Source: Pseudomonadota bacterium (GTDB lineage Bacteria; Pseudomonadota; Alphaproteobacteria; Sphingomonadales; Sphingomonadaceae). From it: DNA of 6,111 nt. Location: NCBI GenBank assembly GCA_023424275.1, contig JAFAED010000134.1, positions 1 to 6,111 on the forward strand. Reading direction: 5' to 3'. The position numbers were made by a program, and so were the translations under genes. Numbering within the stretch: position 1 is the stretch's first letter; each line of letters begins with the position of its first letter. The notes beneath the pieces are model-generated. The model ran no database searches and was not told the DNA's origin. It saw nothing but the letters and a program-made list of their open reading frames with translations. Of the stretch, positions 1 through 6,056 are shown piece by piece.

Positions 1-1233
1 GAAGCCGCCCGCCGCCCCGCCCTTGTCGACGAGCGCCTGACCGCCGCCGAACGACGGCAGGTCATAGGCGCCGAGAAGGTTGAGCGTGATCGCCAGCGCA
101 AGGATCAGCAGCGCGAGCACGCTAACAGGATGTTGCAACTGGAACGCCCAGCCCACCTGTTCGCCCGCGGCGCGGAGTGCAAGCAGGGCGCCGCCGAGGA
201 GCAGCGCGGTGACGATCGCGCCGGCGGTATAGGCCATCGCTTCGACCCTGGCGGTCCTTGCATCGCCGCCCGACCGCGCAAGGCTCAGCGCCTTGAGGCT
301 CAGGATCGGAAAAACGCATGGCATCAGGTTGAGGATCAATCCGCCGAGGATCGCGCCGCCGAGCGCGGTCCAGAACAGCCCCATGTCGATGCCATTGGCT
401 GTCCCGGCGATCGCCTCGCCCGCGGCGGGAACCGCGCCGGGTTCGAGGGTGAGCGAAAGGCCCCGCCCGGCGCCCAGCTTCAGCAGCGCCGAAATCGGTC
501 CCGCCTTGTCGCCCTTCATGCGCGTCTCGACGATGATATGATCGCCGTTGCGGCTAAAGCTTTGGGGCGCGGCATAGTCGACCACATCCTGCGTCTCGAC
601 GAACAGATGCGGCGCGTCGAGCGCGGTGCCTTCGGGCAGCGGAATGGCGAAGCGCACCGTCTCGCCCTGGCGCGTCCACGCGCCATGACGGTCGAGCGGT
701 TGGGGAAGCAGCGCGCGCCAGTCGTCGAAACGCTTGCGCTCGGTCGATGCGATCGTGCCGTCGCCGGCCTTCATCGCGACCGAAATCACCGCTTTTTCTG
801 GCACGCACACCTTGTCGGTACAGGCCAGCCAGTTGGCGACCCCCGACAATGTCAGGTCGGTGCCGGGGGCGACGCTCTTGTCGACCTGCACCTCTGCGAG
901 CAGGGCATAGGGATGCTCATAGACATGGTTCATCATGCCAAAGAGGGTCAGCGCATCGGGAACGGGATAGCGGAAGGGCGCGATCGTCACGCCCTCGGGC
1001 GCATTCCATTCGACCGCCAGGCCGAAACCGGCGTCGCCGCCATTCGCCCAATAGCCGTGCCAGCTTTTTTCGGGCGCCATGGTCAGCGCGAGCGTCGTCG
1101 TGCCGCCCGGCGGCGGAGCCGCCGACTCGGCGACGAGTTTGGGCTGGATATGGGTCGATTGCGCCTGTGCCGGGCTGAATGCGACGAAGGCCAGCACCAG
1201 CAGCGCCAGCGCAGCGCGCCACGCGCGTGTCAC
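1..1233 (-). CDS. Thiol:disulfide interchange protein, DsbD/ScsB family (5' part; C-terminus outside window)
   Basis: Inner-membrane protein that carries reducing power from cytoplasmic thioredoxin to the periplasm. 411 residues are visible. Residues 1-24 are a signal peptide (hydrophobic LALLVLAFVAF, cleavage after AQA). Residues about 26-150 form the periplasmic DsbC/DsbD-like domain, with the WLACTDKVC cysteine pair (C138, C143) followed by Pro. From about 284 the DsbD transmembrane domain begins: helix 1 contains LNLMPCVFPILSLK with redox Cys306, helix 2 spans about 333-353, GWAFQLQHP lies at 361-369, and helix 3 spans about 370-389. The second transmembrane cysteine and any C-terminal thioredoxin domain lie beyond base 1. 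I chose the GTG at 1233 because GAGG sits 5 nt upstream and the signal peptide then starts correctly; in-frame ATGs at 1257 and 1278 lack a good ribosome-binding site. It is divergent from the phosphatase gene. Family is confident; DsbD versus ScsB subtype is not settled. Confidence 0.9.
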   Translation of the reverse strand, partial: MTRAWRAALALLVLAFVAFSPAQAQSTHIQPKLVAESAAPPPGGTTTLALTMAPEKSWHGYWANGGDAGFGLAVEWNAPEGVTIAPFRYPVPDALTLFGMMNHVYEHPYALLAEVQVDKSVAPGTDLTLSGVANWLACTDKVCVPEKAVISVAMKAGDGTIASTERKRFDDWRALLPQPLDRHGAWTRQGETVRFAIPLPEGTALDAPHLFVETQDVVDYAAPQSFSRNGDHIIVETRMKGDKAGPISALLKLGAGRGLSLTLEPGAVPAAGEAIAGTANGIDMGLFWTALGGAILGGLILNLMPCVFPILSLKALSLARSGGDARTARVEAMAYTAGAIVTALLLGGALLALRAAGEQVGWAFQLQHPVSVLALLILALAITLNLLGAYDLPSFGGGQALVDKGGAAGGF

Positions 1234-1238
1234 AAAAG

Positions 1239-1246
1239 CCTCACTT
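1239..1246 (-). promoter_or_regulatory. Ribosome-binding site deciding the GTG start of the dsbD-like gene
   Basis: Read on the minus strand, AAGTGAGG ends 5 nt before GTG (1233-1231). The two upstream in-frame ATG codons (1257, 1278) have no comparable purine-rich site, which favours the GTG and the shorter protein. Confidence 0.5.
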
Positions 1247-1293
1247 GCCAAATTCATGCTCTGCCCGCGCCCGTTCATCGTTCGAAGGCTTGC

Positions 1294-1322
1294 CATATAG
1301 GCGGCTTTCGACGAGAGGACAG
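1294..1322 (-). promoter_or_regulatory. Possible promoter of the dsbD-like gene
   Basis: On the minus strand, TATATG (1299-1294) could serve as a -10 element, with CTGTCC (1322-1317) 17 bp upstream as a weak -35 (3 of 6 matches to TTGACA). A start near 1287 would leave a leader of about 54 nt to the GTG at 1233. No convincing sigma-70 pair was found for the divergent phosphatase, and no Pho-box-like pair of CTGTCAT repeats was seen in 1234-1357. Confidence 0.25.
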
Positions 1323-1344
1323 CCCGCGCTGACACCCTCAGGTT

Positions 1345-1351
1345 GGAGAAG
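1345..1351 (+). promoter_or_regulatory. Ribosome-binding site deciding the GTG start of the phosphatase gene
   Basis: GGAGAAG lies 6 nt before the GTG at 1358. The in-frame TTG at 1343 overlaps this site and has no ribosome-binding site of its own, so starting there would read the Shine-Dalgarno sequence as codons. Confidence 0.6.
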
Positions 1352-1357
1352 CCGTCC

Positions 1358-3028
1358 GTGAAGCTGAAATATCTGTCTACCGCCCTTGCCACCGTGCTCT
1401 GCCTCGCTGCTGCCGGAACCGGTCTCGCGCAGAATTCGGCCCCCGACGTGCAGAAGGTTACAGCGGCAACGCCGGCGCCGAAACTTGTCGTGATGATCGC
1501 GGTAGACCAGTTCTCGGCCGATCTGTTTGCCGAATATCGCAGCCATTTTACCGGCGGTCTCGCGCGGCTCGCATCGGGCGTGGTTTTTCCATCGGGCTAT
1601 CAGGCGCACGGTGCGACCGAAACCTGTCCCGGCCATTCGACGATTCTGACCGGCAATCATCCCGCGCATACGGGGATCGTCGCCAATAATTATTTCGACC
1701 TTTCGGCCGCGCGCGCCGACAAGCGCGTCTATTGCGCCGAGGATGAAACGGTCGCGGGAACGACGTCGAAAGGTGGCGAATATGCGCCCTCGGTCAATCA
1801 TCTGCTCGTCCCGACGCTCGGCGACTTGATGAAGGCACGCGACCCGAAGGCGCAGGTCGTGTCGGTATCGGGCAAGGATCGTTCGGCGATCATGATGGGC
1901 GGCCGGCAGGCCGACGAACTGATGTGGCTCGTGCCCGCCGGCCTCACCGGCTATCGCGGGACGACCCTGTCGCCGACCGCGCAGCAGGCCGCTACGGCGA
2001 TTGCCGCTGCGATCAACCAGCCGCGCCCGGCGCTGACGCTTCCCGCCGACTGCGCCACGCACGATATCGCGATCCCGGTCGGCGACAAGGGCGCGACCGT
2101 GGGCACCGGCCGGATGGCCCGCGACGCTGGCGATTTCCGCAAATTCATGGCCTCGCCCGAGGCCGACGGCGCGGTCCTCGCGACTGCCGCGGCGCTCCGC
2201 CAGGTGCGCAAGATGGGCGAGGGCAACAGCACCGACCTCCTGATCCTTGGCCTGTCGGCAACCGATTATGTCGGGCACAGCACCGGCACCGAGGGCAGCG
2301 AAATGTGCATCCAGATGGCGGGGCTCGACCGCGAGCTCGGCGATTTCTTTGCGCGGCTCGATGCGACGGGGATCGACTATGTCGTCGCGCTGACCGCCGA
2401 CCATGGCGGTCACGACCTGCCCGAACGCAATCGCCAGAACGCCTGGCCCGATGCGCAGCGCATCGACAAGGCGCTGAACCCCGGCGCGATCGGCAAGGAA
2501 GTCGCCGAAAAGCTGGGCCTGCCGCAGCCCATTCTTTATGGCGATGGCGACGATTATTATTTCGCGAAGACGCTGACCGCGCCGCAGCGACAGGCGGTGC
2601 TCGCCGAAATCCTGCCCCGCTTGCGCGCGCATCCGCAGGTCGAGGCGGTGGTCACGCGCGACCAGCTCGACGCGCATCCGATTTCGAAGCGCGCGCCCGA
2701 TACATGGACGCTGATGGACAAGCTGCGCGCATCCTATAATCCGCAGCGGTCGGGCGATTTCATCATCGCGCTGAAGCCGCGGGTCACGCCGATCCCCGAA
2801 TCGGGCATCGGCTATGTCGCGACGCACGGATCGGTGTGGGATTATGACCGCCGCGTGCCGATCCTCTTCTGGCGCAAGGGGCTGGCCGGTTTCGAACAGC
2901 CCAATGCCGTGATGACGGTCGATATCATGCCGACGCTGGCGTCGGTCATCGGCGTGCCCGTCGATGCGAACAAGATTGATGGCCGCTGCCTCGACCTGCT
3001 GTCGGGGCCCGAGAGCAGCTGTCGCTAA
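1358..3028 (+). CDS. Exported alkaline phosphatase, PhoK/SPAP (PafA-like) type
   Basis: Hydrolyses phosphate monoesters outside the cytoplasm. The protein has 556 residues, close to the roughly 559 of Sphingomonas PhoK. Residues 1-25 are a Sec signal peptide (VKLKYLSTALATVLCLAAAG...LAQ). The two-metal alkaline-phosphatase-superfamily site looks complete: D50 (IAVDQ), nucleophile T89 in ATETCPGHSTILTGN, D303 and H307 (SATDYVGH), D348 and H349 (TADHGGHD), and H490 (THGSVWDY). N110/N111 and K173/R175 (SGKDRSA) match the phosphate-binding residues reported for the Thr-type monoesterases SPAP/PhoK, which supports a monoesterase rather than a phosphodiesterase of the NPP group. It starts at GTG 1358 (strong GGAGAAG). 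proC follows after 21 bp, suggesting one transcript. No Pho box is visible upstream, so phosphate control is not supported by sequence. Residue numbers are my own count; substrate preference is inferred. Confidence 0.93.
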   Translation: MKLKYLSTALATVLCLAAAGTGLAQNSAPDVQKVTAATPAPKLVVMIAVDQFSADLFAEYRSHFTGGLARLASGVVFPSGYQAHGATETCPGHSTILTGNHPAHTGIVANNYFDLSAARADKRVYCAEDETVAGTTSKGGEYAPSVNHLLVPTLGDLMKARDPKAQVVSVSGKDRSAIMMGGRQADELMWLVPAGLTGYRGTTLSPTAQQAATAIAAAINQPRPALTLPADCATHDIAIPVGDKGATVGTGRMARDAGDFRKFMASPEADGAVLATAAALRQVRKMGEGNSTDLLILGLSATDYVGHSTGTEGSEMCIQMAGLDRELGDFFARLDATGIDYVVALTADHGGHDLPERNRQNAWPDAQRIDKALNPGAIGKEVAEKLGLPQPILYGDGDDYYFAKTLTAPQRQAVLAEILPRLRAHPQVEAVVTRDQLDAHPISKRAPDTWTLMDKLRASYNPQRSGDFIIALKPRVTPIPESGIGYVATHGSVWDYDRRVPILFWRKGLAGFEQPNAVMTVDIMPTLASVIGVPVDANKIDGRCLDLLSGPESSCR

Positions 3029-3049
3029 AGGACAAGAAAAGAAGGACTT

Positions 3050-3874
3050 ATGACCAAAGCATTGCGGAATTTTTCCGGCCGGTTCCTGCTGGTGGGCTGT
3101 GGCAACATGGCGGGCGCGATGCTCGATCGCTGGCTTGCGGCGGGTCTCGACCCGGCGCTGGTCGCGATCGTCGATCCCTATGCCGCGCCGCGCGCGGGCA
3201 TCACGCAATATGCGTCGCTCGACGAATGGCAGGCGGCGGGCGGCAGCGCCGACTGGATCATGCTCGGCATGAAACCGCAGCAACTGGGCGACGTCGCCGA
3301 TGTGCTGGCGCCGCTCGCGACGGACAAGGTCCATCTCCTGTCGATCCTCGCCGGGGTGTCGCTCGCCGATCTCGCCGAACGTTTCCCCGGTGCCGGGGCC
3401 CAGGTCCGCATTCTTCCCAATCTCGCCGCGCGCATCGGCGCCGGGGTGTCGGCGGTCGCGACGCTGGGCGATGCCGACGACGGCGCGGTCGGGGCGCTGC
3501 TCGACCCGCTTGGCAAGACGGTGACGCTCGCCGACGATTCGACGATGGATCTCGTCACCGCCTTCACCGGCAGCGGCCCGGCCTTCGTGTTCCGCCTGAT
3601 CGAATCCTATGCCGCGGCGGGCGAACGACTGGGCCTGTCGGCCGAAGATTCGCTGGCGCTCGCGACCGCGACCTTCGGCGGTGCGACCGCGTTGCTCGCG
3701 GACAGCGCGGAAAAGCCCGGCGTGCTGATCGCGCAGGTTGCCAGCAAGGGCGGCACCACGCAGGCGGGCCTCGACGTCCTCGACAGCGAGGGCCAGCTTG
3801 CTGCGCTCCTCACCAACGTGCTGCGTGCCGCGCGCGATCGTGGGCGCGAACTTGCGGACATTGCGCGCGGCTGA
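3050..3874 (+). CDS. proC: Pyrroline-5-carboxylate reductase (ProC)
   Basis: Catalyses the last step of proline synthesis in the cytoplasm, reducing 1-pyrroline-5-carboxylate to L-proline with NAD(P)H. 274 residues, the usual family length. The N-terminal Rossmann fold carries GCGNMAGAM (16-24), then GMKPQQ (73-78), SILAGVS (98-104) and RILPN (120-124). The C-terminal dimerisation/active-site domain carries TGSGPAFVF (173-181) and SKGGTTQAGLDVL (232-244), equivalent to the family's SPGGTT motif. Departures from textbook motifs: PNTP is replaced by PNLA, and SPGGTT has Lys for Pro. Asp42 at the end of the second beta strand may favour NADH over NADPH, which is inference only. ATG 3050 follows AAGGA at 3042-3046. 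The gene lies 21 bp after the phosphatase stop and ends 2 bp from the convergent MarR gene. The assignment is secure; an effect of the motif changes on activity is not shown. Confidence 0.93.
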   Translation: MTKALRNFSGRFLLVGCGNMAGAMLDRWLAAGLDPALVAIVDPYAAPRAGITQYASLDEWQAAGGSADWIMLGMKPQQLGDVADVLAPLATDKVHLLSILAGVSLADLAERFPGAGAQVRILPNLAARIGAGVSAVATLGDADDGAVGALLDPLGKTVTLADDSTMDLVTAFTGSGPAFVFRLIESYAAAGERLGLSAEDSLALATATFGGATALLADSAEKPGVLIAQVASKGGTTQAGLDVLDSEGQLAALLTNVLRAARDRGRELADIARG

Positions 3875-3876
3875 CG

Positions 3877-4389
3877 CTAGCCGGGGTCTTTCCCCAGCAT
3901 CGCGATCCGGCGGCGCTCGCGCGGCGGAACCAGGGCTTCGCTGACCTGCCAGAATCCGGTTACCGCCTGCTGCCCGGCGTGGGTGTAGGCGCGGCTCATC
4001 GTGTCGCGCAGCATCCCAAAGATTGCGCTTTCGGCCGCGCGGCCGGCGTCGGTCAGGCGCAGTTCCTTTGCGCGTCGGTCGCGATTGCCGGGCCGCGTCG
4101 TCAGATAGTCGCGCGCCTCCAGCTCTTTGACGACGCGGCCGAGCGACTGCTTGGTGATGCCGAGCAGCGCCAGCAGATCCGAAATCGTCAGACCCGGCTG
4201 CCGCGCAATGAAATAGAGCGCGCGGTAATGCGCGCGGCCCAGCTCCTTTTCGGCAAGCCGCGCATCGATTGCGCGCCACAGCGATGCGTGCGCGAAAAAC
4301 AGAAACTCGATGCCGCGCCGCACCTCGTCTTCGCGCAAGAAAAGGGCAGAGGCGGCGGGTACTTGTGAAAGAAAATTTTCATCCGGCAT
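3877..4389 (-). CDS. MarR-family winged helix-turn-helix transcriptional regulator
   Basis: DNA-binding regulator, expected to act as a dimer in the cytoplasm. 170 residues from the chosen start. Residues about 20-50 form the N-terminal dimerisation helix. The winged helix-turn-helix covers about 52-118: HYRALYFIARQPGLTISDLLALL, then recognition helix TKQSLGRVVKELEARDYL (79-96), then a wing RPGNRDRRAKELRLTDAG (99-116) with the family's Asp-x-Arg signature (D104, R106). Helices after 117 complete the dimer interface. I chose ATG 4389 (MPDENFLSQ); an in-frame ATG at 4440 would add 17 Arg/Ala-rich residues that do not look like MarR sequence. Neither start has a strong ribosome-binding site. The gene is divergent from ilvE across 77 bp containing a perfect palindrome, so autoregulation and control of ilvE are plausible. 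The effector is unknown. Confidence 0.9.
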   Translation of the reverse strand: MPDENFLSQVPAASALFLREDEVRRGIEFLFFAHASLWRAIDARLAEKELGRAHYRALYFIARQPGLTISDLLALLGITKQSLGRVVKELEARDYLTTRPGNRDRRAKELRLTDAGRAAESAIFGMLRDTMSRAYTHAGQQAVTGFWQVSEALVPPRERRRIAMLGKDPG

Positions 4390-4437
4390 AGTCGCTACCG
4401 TTGCGCGCCGTGCCGCTCTTTGGCAAGAGGCGCGCTC

Positions 4438-4443
4438 CATAAA
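4438..4443 (+). promoter_or_regulatory. Possible -10 element of ilvE
   Basis: CATAAA resembles a -10 hexamer and would place transcription start near 4450, inside the palindrome at 4449-4462. The matching -35 is poor: TTGGCA at 4420-4425 is too close (12-bp spacer). Weak, position-based suggestion only. Confidence 0.2.
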
Positions 4444-4448
4444 CCAGC

Positions 4449-4462
4449 AAACACAGGTGTTT
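4449..4462. promoter_or_regulatory. Perfect palindrome overlapping the ilvE ribosome-binding site; candidate MarR operator
   Basis: AAACAC-AG-GTGTTT has two 6-bp arms that are exact inverted repeats around a 2-bp centre. It lies in the 77-bp divergent region between the MarR gene and ilvE, 4 bp before the ilvE ATG. Its right half contains AGGTG (4455-4459), 7 nt from the ATG, the only good Shine-Dalgarno match there. MarR proteins typically bind short palindromes of about 16-20 bp between themselves and a divergent target, so size and position fit. The binding assignment is inference. Confidence 0.45.
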
Positions 4463-4466
4463 TCGC

Positions 4467-5552
4467 ATGTCCGCTCCTGCCTTTACCCATCTGCCGCACT
4501 CCAATCCGGTCGCGGACGATGTACGGGCGGCGGCGATCGCCGATCCGGCATTCGGGCGCGTCTTCACCGATCATATGGTGTCGATCCGCTACGCCGAAGG
4601 CCAGGGCTGGCACGACGCGCAAGTGATGCCGCGCGGCCCGCTGTCGCTCGATCCGGCGACCGCAGTGCTCCACTACGCGCAGGAAATCTTCGAAGGTCTG
4701 AAGGCCTATCGCCTCGACGACGGTTCGATGGCGCTGTTCCGGCCCGAGGCCAACGCCGCCCGCTTCAACGCGAGTGCGCGCCGCATGGCGATGGCCGAAC
4801 TGCCGGAGGAGCTGTTCATCGCTGCGGTGAAAGAAGCCGTTGCCGCCGACGCACACTGGTTCCCGCCGGTCGATGGCGGCGCGCTGTATCTCCGCCCCTT
4901 CATGTTCGCGAGCGAAGTGTTTCTGGGGGTCAAGCCTGCGGCCGAATATCAGTTCCTCGTCATCACCTCGCCGGTCGGCAATTATTTCAAGTCTGGCGCC
5001 CCCGCGATCTCGCTCTGGGTGTCGGAGGATTATACCCGCGCCGCGCCCGGCGGCACCGGCGCTGCAAAATACGGCGGCAACTATGCGTCGAGCCTTGTTG
5101 CGCAGCGCGAGGCGATTGCGAAGGGGCACGACCAGGTCGTCTTCCTTGACGCCGCCGAGCATCGCTGGATCGAGGAACTGGGGGGCATGAACATGTTCTT
5201 CGTCTTCGACGACGGCAGCATCGTCACCCCGCCGCTGACCGGCACGATCCTGCCCGGTATCACGCGTGATGCGATCATCACGCTGGCCCGCGACGCTGGC
5301 CTGACGGTGCGTGAGGAACCCTATGCGATCGACCAGTGGCAGGCCGATGCGGAGAGCGGCAAGCTGACCGAAAGTTTCGCCTGCGGCACCGCTGCGGTGG
5401 TGACGCCGGTCGGCAAGGTCACGCGCGGCGAGAGCAGCTTCACGATCGGCGCCGGCGGCCCAGGGCAGGTCACCGAAATGCTCAAAGGCAAGCTGGTCGA
5501 CATCCAGCGCGGCCGTGCCGCGGATCCGCACGGCTGGGTCACGCGACTCTAA
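4467..5552 (+). CDS. ilvE: Branched-chain amino acid aminotransferase (class IV, PLP-dependent)
   Basis: Transfers the amino group between glutamate and leucine, isoleucine or valine in the cytoplasm; it is the last step of their synthesis and the first of their breakdown. 361 residues, the longer form of the family that resembles mitochondrial BCATs, rather than the roughly 310-residue enterobacterial type. Visible sites: Y70 and QEIFEGLKAYR (72-82) near the substrate pocket, R99 (phosphate contact), YLRPFMF with Y141 and R143 (141-147, substrate carboxylate), SPVGNY (168-173), PLP Schiff-base lysine K201 in GAAKYGGNYA, and EELGGMN (236-242) with E237 positioned to bind the PLP ring nitrogen. 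FACGTAAVVTPVG near the C-terminus has a single Cys, so the CxxC redox switch of the human mitochondrial enzyme is absent. The ATG at 4467 follows AGGTG. It is divergent from the MarR gene and followed by tRNA-Gln with its own promoter. Confidence 0.95.
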   Translation: MSAPAFTHLPHSNPVADDVRAAAIADPAFGRVFTDHMVSIRYAEGQGWHDAQVMPRGPLSLDPATAVLHYAQEIFEGLKAYRLDDGSMALFRPEANAARFNASARRMAMAELPEELFIAAVKEAVAADAHWFPPVDGGALYLRPFMFASEVFLGVKPAAEYQFLVITSPVGNYFKSGAPAISLWVSEDYTRAAPGGTGAAKYGGNYASSLVAQREAIAKGHDQVVFLDAAEHRWIEELGGMNMFFVFDDGSIVTPPLTGTILPGITRDAIITLARDAGLTVREEPYAIDQWQADAESGKLTESFACGTAAVVTPVGKVTRGESSFTIGAGGPGQVTEMLKGKLVDIQRGRAADPHGWVTRL

Positions 5553-5561
5553 GTCACCAAC

Positions 5562-5589
5562 TTGCCATTCATGTCGCGCGCGCTATAGA
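5562..5589 (+). promoter_or_regulatory. Promoter of tRNA-Gln
   Basis: TTGCCA (5562-5567) and TATAGA (5584-5589) are separated by 16 bp. A start near 5596 would leave a leader of about 12 nt before the mature tRNA at 5608. The -35 starts only 10 bp after the ilvE stop, so the tRNA is probably transcribed independently. No typical terminator hairpin with a T run is seen between ilvE and the tRNA. Confidence 0.55.
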
Positions 5590-5607
5590 CGCGCTCGCAC
5601 CGGCCGT

Positions 5608-5682
5608 TGGGGCGTCGCCAAGCGGTAAGGCAGCGGCTTTTGATGCCGCCATGCGCAGGTTCGAATCCTGCCGCCCCAGCCA
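5608..5682 (+). tRNA. tRNA-Gln (anticodon TTG)
   Basis: A full cloverleaf can be drawn: acceptor TGGGGCG (5608-5614) pairs with CGCCCCA (5672-5678); D arm GCC (5617-5619) pairs with GGC (5629-5631), with GG in the loop; anticodon stem GCGGC (5633-5637) pairs with GCCGC (5645-5649) around loop TTTTGAT, giving anticodon TTG at 5640-5642, which reads CAA (glutamine); T arm GCAGG (5655-5659) pairs with CCTGC (5667-5671) around TTCGAAT. The discriminator is G5679 and the CCA end is encoded at 5680-5682. The T1-A72 first pair with G73 is typical of bacterial tRNA-Gln. Confidence 0.96.
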
Positions 5683-6052
5683 GCCGGTGCCTGAGCTATT
5701 GAAGCGCGGTGCCAGATGCTCATTGGAGTCTCTTCGCACGGGATGCCCGAGCAACTCGCCGACACCGAAATCCCGCTTGAGGCATCGTTGATTCAATGAG
5801 CGGGCAGCAGATATGCCGGCCATGTCTTGAACTCCGCTACCGGAACGCCCAGATAACAGGAGCGGGCCGGGCCCCTCTGGCGATGACGTTCATCGTGATG
5901 TCGGACCGCATCGGGACTTCTCGATGTGGCTCGGCTTATTGGCGCTGTTGGCTGCATCCGATCCCGGTGAGTTTACCTCTTGGGAGTTTGCACATGGCAA
6001 AATCATCATCCTCCAACATGATAAATCGGTGGGTTACGGCGGGGGCAGTCGC
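5683..6052. other. Intergenic stretch after tRNA-Gln, no convincing gene
   Basis: No reading frame here shows the strong G/C third-position bias of the genes to the left, and no family is recognisable. Possible translations on the plus strand (5796-6056) are rich in Cys, Trp and Arg and look non-coding. Two competing inverted repeats are present: GCTCATTG (5718-5725) with CAATGAGC (5794-5801), and CCCGCT (5772-5777) with AGCGGG (5799-5804). A small CGAG-CAA-CTCG hairpin lies at 5748-5758. None is followed by a T run, so no standard terminator is seen. I found no second copy of the tRNA 3' end that would mark an integrated element. Confidence 0.5.
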
Positions 6053-6056
6053 ATGA
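5994..6056 (+). CDS. Possible 20-residue leader peptide before the zinc-ribbon gene (doubtful)
   Basis: ATG at 5994 follows GGGAG (5982-5986) at a good 7-nt spacing and opens a 20-codon frame (MAKSSSSNMINRWVTAGAVA) whose TGA overlaps the next ATG as ATGA at 6053-6056. That layout suits translational coupling. The peptide itself has no recognisable family and its codons are not typical of the neighbours, so it may be chance. Confidence 0.2.
   Translation: MAKSSSSNMINRWVTAGAVA

Noticed and set aside
130..1332. A plus-strand open frame of 400 codons opposite the dsbD-like gene
   Set aside because: Antisense to a DsbD-family protein with clear motifs; the translation has no recognisable domain and shows the same GC-rich shadow composition.
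1258..1357. Pho box or riboswitch between the divergent dsbD-like and phosphatase genes
   Set aside because: CTGACAC at 1329-1335 has no partner repeat at the right spacing, and no riboswitch-like structure is apparent.
1241..4279. A minus-strand open frame of about 1012 codons opposite the phosphatase and proC
   Set aside because: It is antisense to two clearly recognised genes, is rich in Arg, Ala, Gly and His without domain character, and is the expected by-product of strong G/C third-position bias.
4371..4380. Perfect 10-bp palindrome GAAAATTTTC
   Set aside because: It lies inside the start of the MarR coding sequence and is a simple A/T run; the intergenic palindrome at 4449-4462 is a better operator candidate.
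5655..5682. tRNA 3' end as an attachment site for an integrated element
   Set aside because: No direct repeat of the tRNA 3' end was found in the remaining 430 bp and no integrase is visible; an element extending past the window cannot be ruled out.
5740..5758. CGGG-ATG-CCCG and CGAG-CAA-CTCG hairpins as a tRNA terminator
   Set aside because: The stems are only 4 bp and have no following T run, so they do not fit an intrinsic terminator.
5569..5823. A minus-strand frame of 84 codons over the tRNA
   Set aside because: Its GRQDSNLRMAASKA-type stretch is the antisense translation of the tRNA, a well-known source of false hypothetical proteins.
5796..6056. A plus-strand frame of 86 codons downstream of the tRNA
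   Set aside because: Poor codon bias after about 5910, no ribosome-binding site at the first ATG, unusual Cys/Trp content and no family resemblance. Only its last 20 codons have a good start context.
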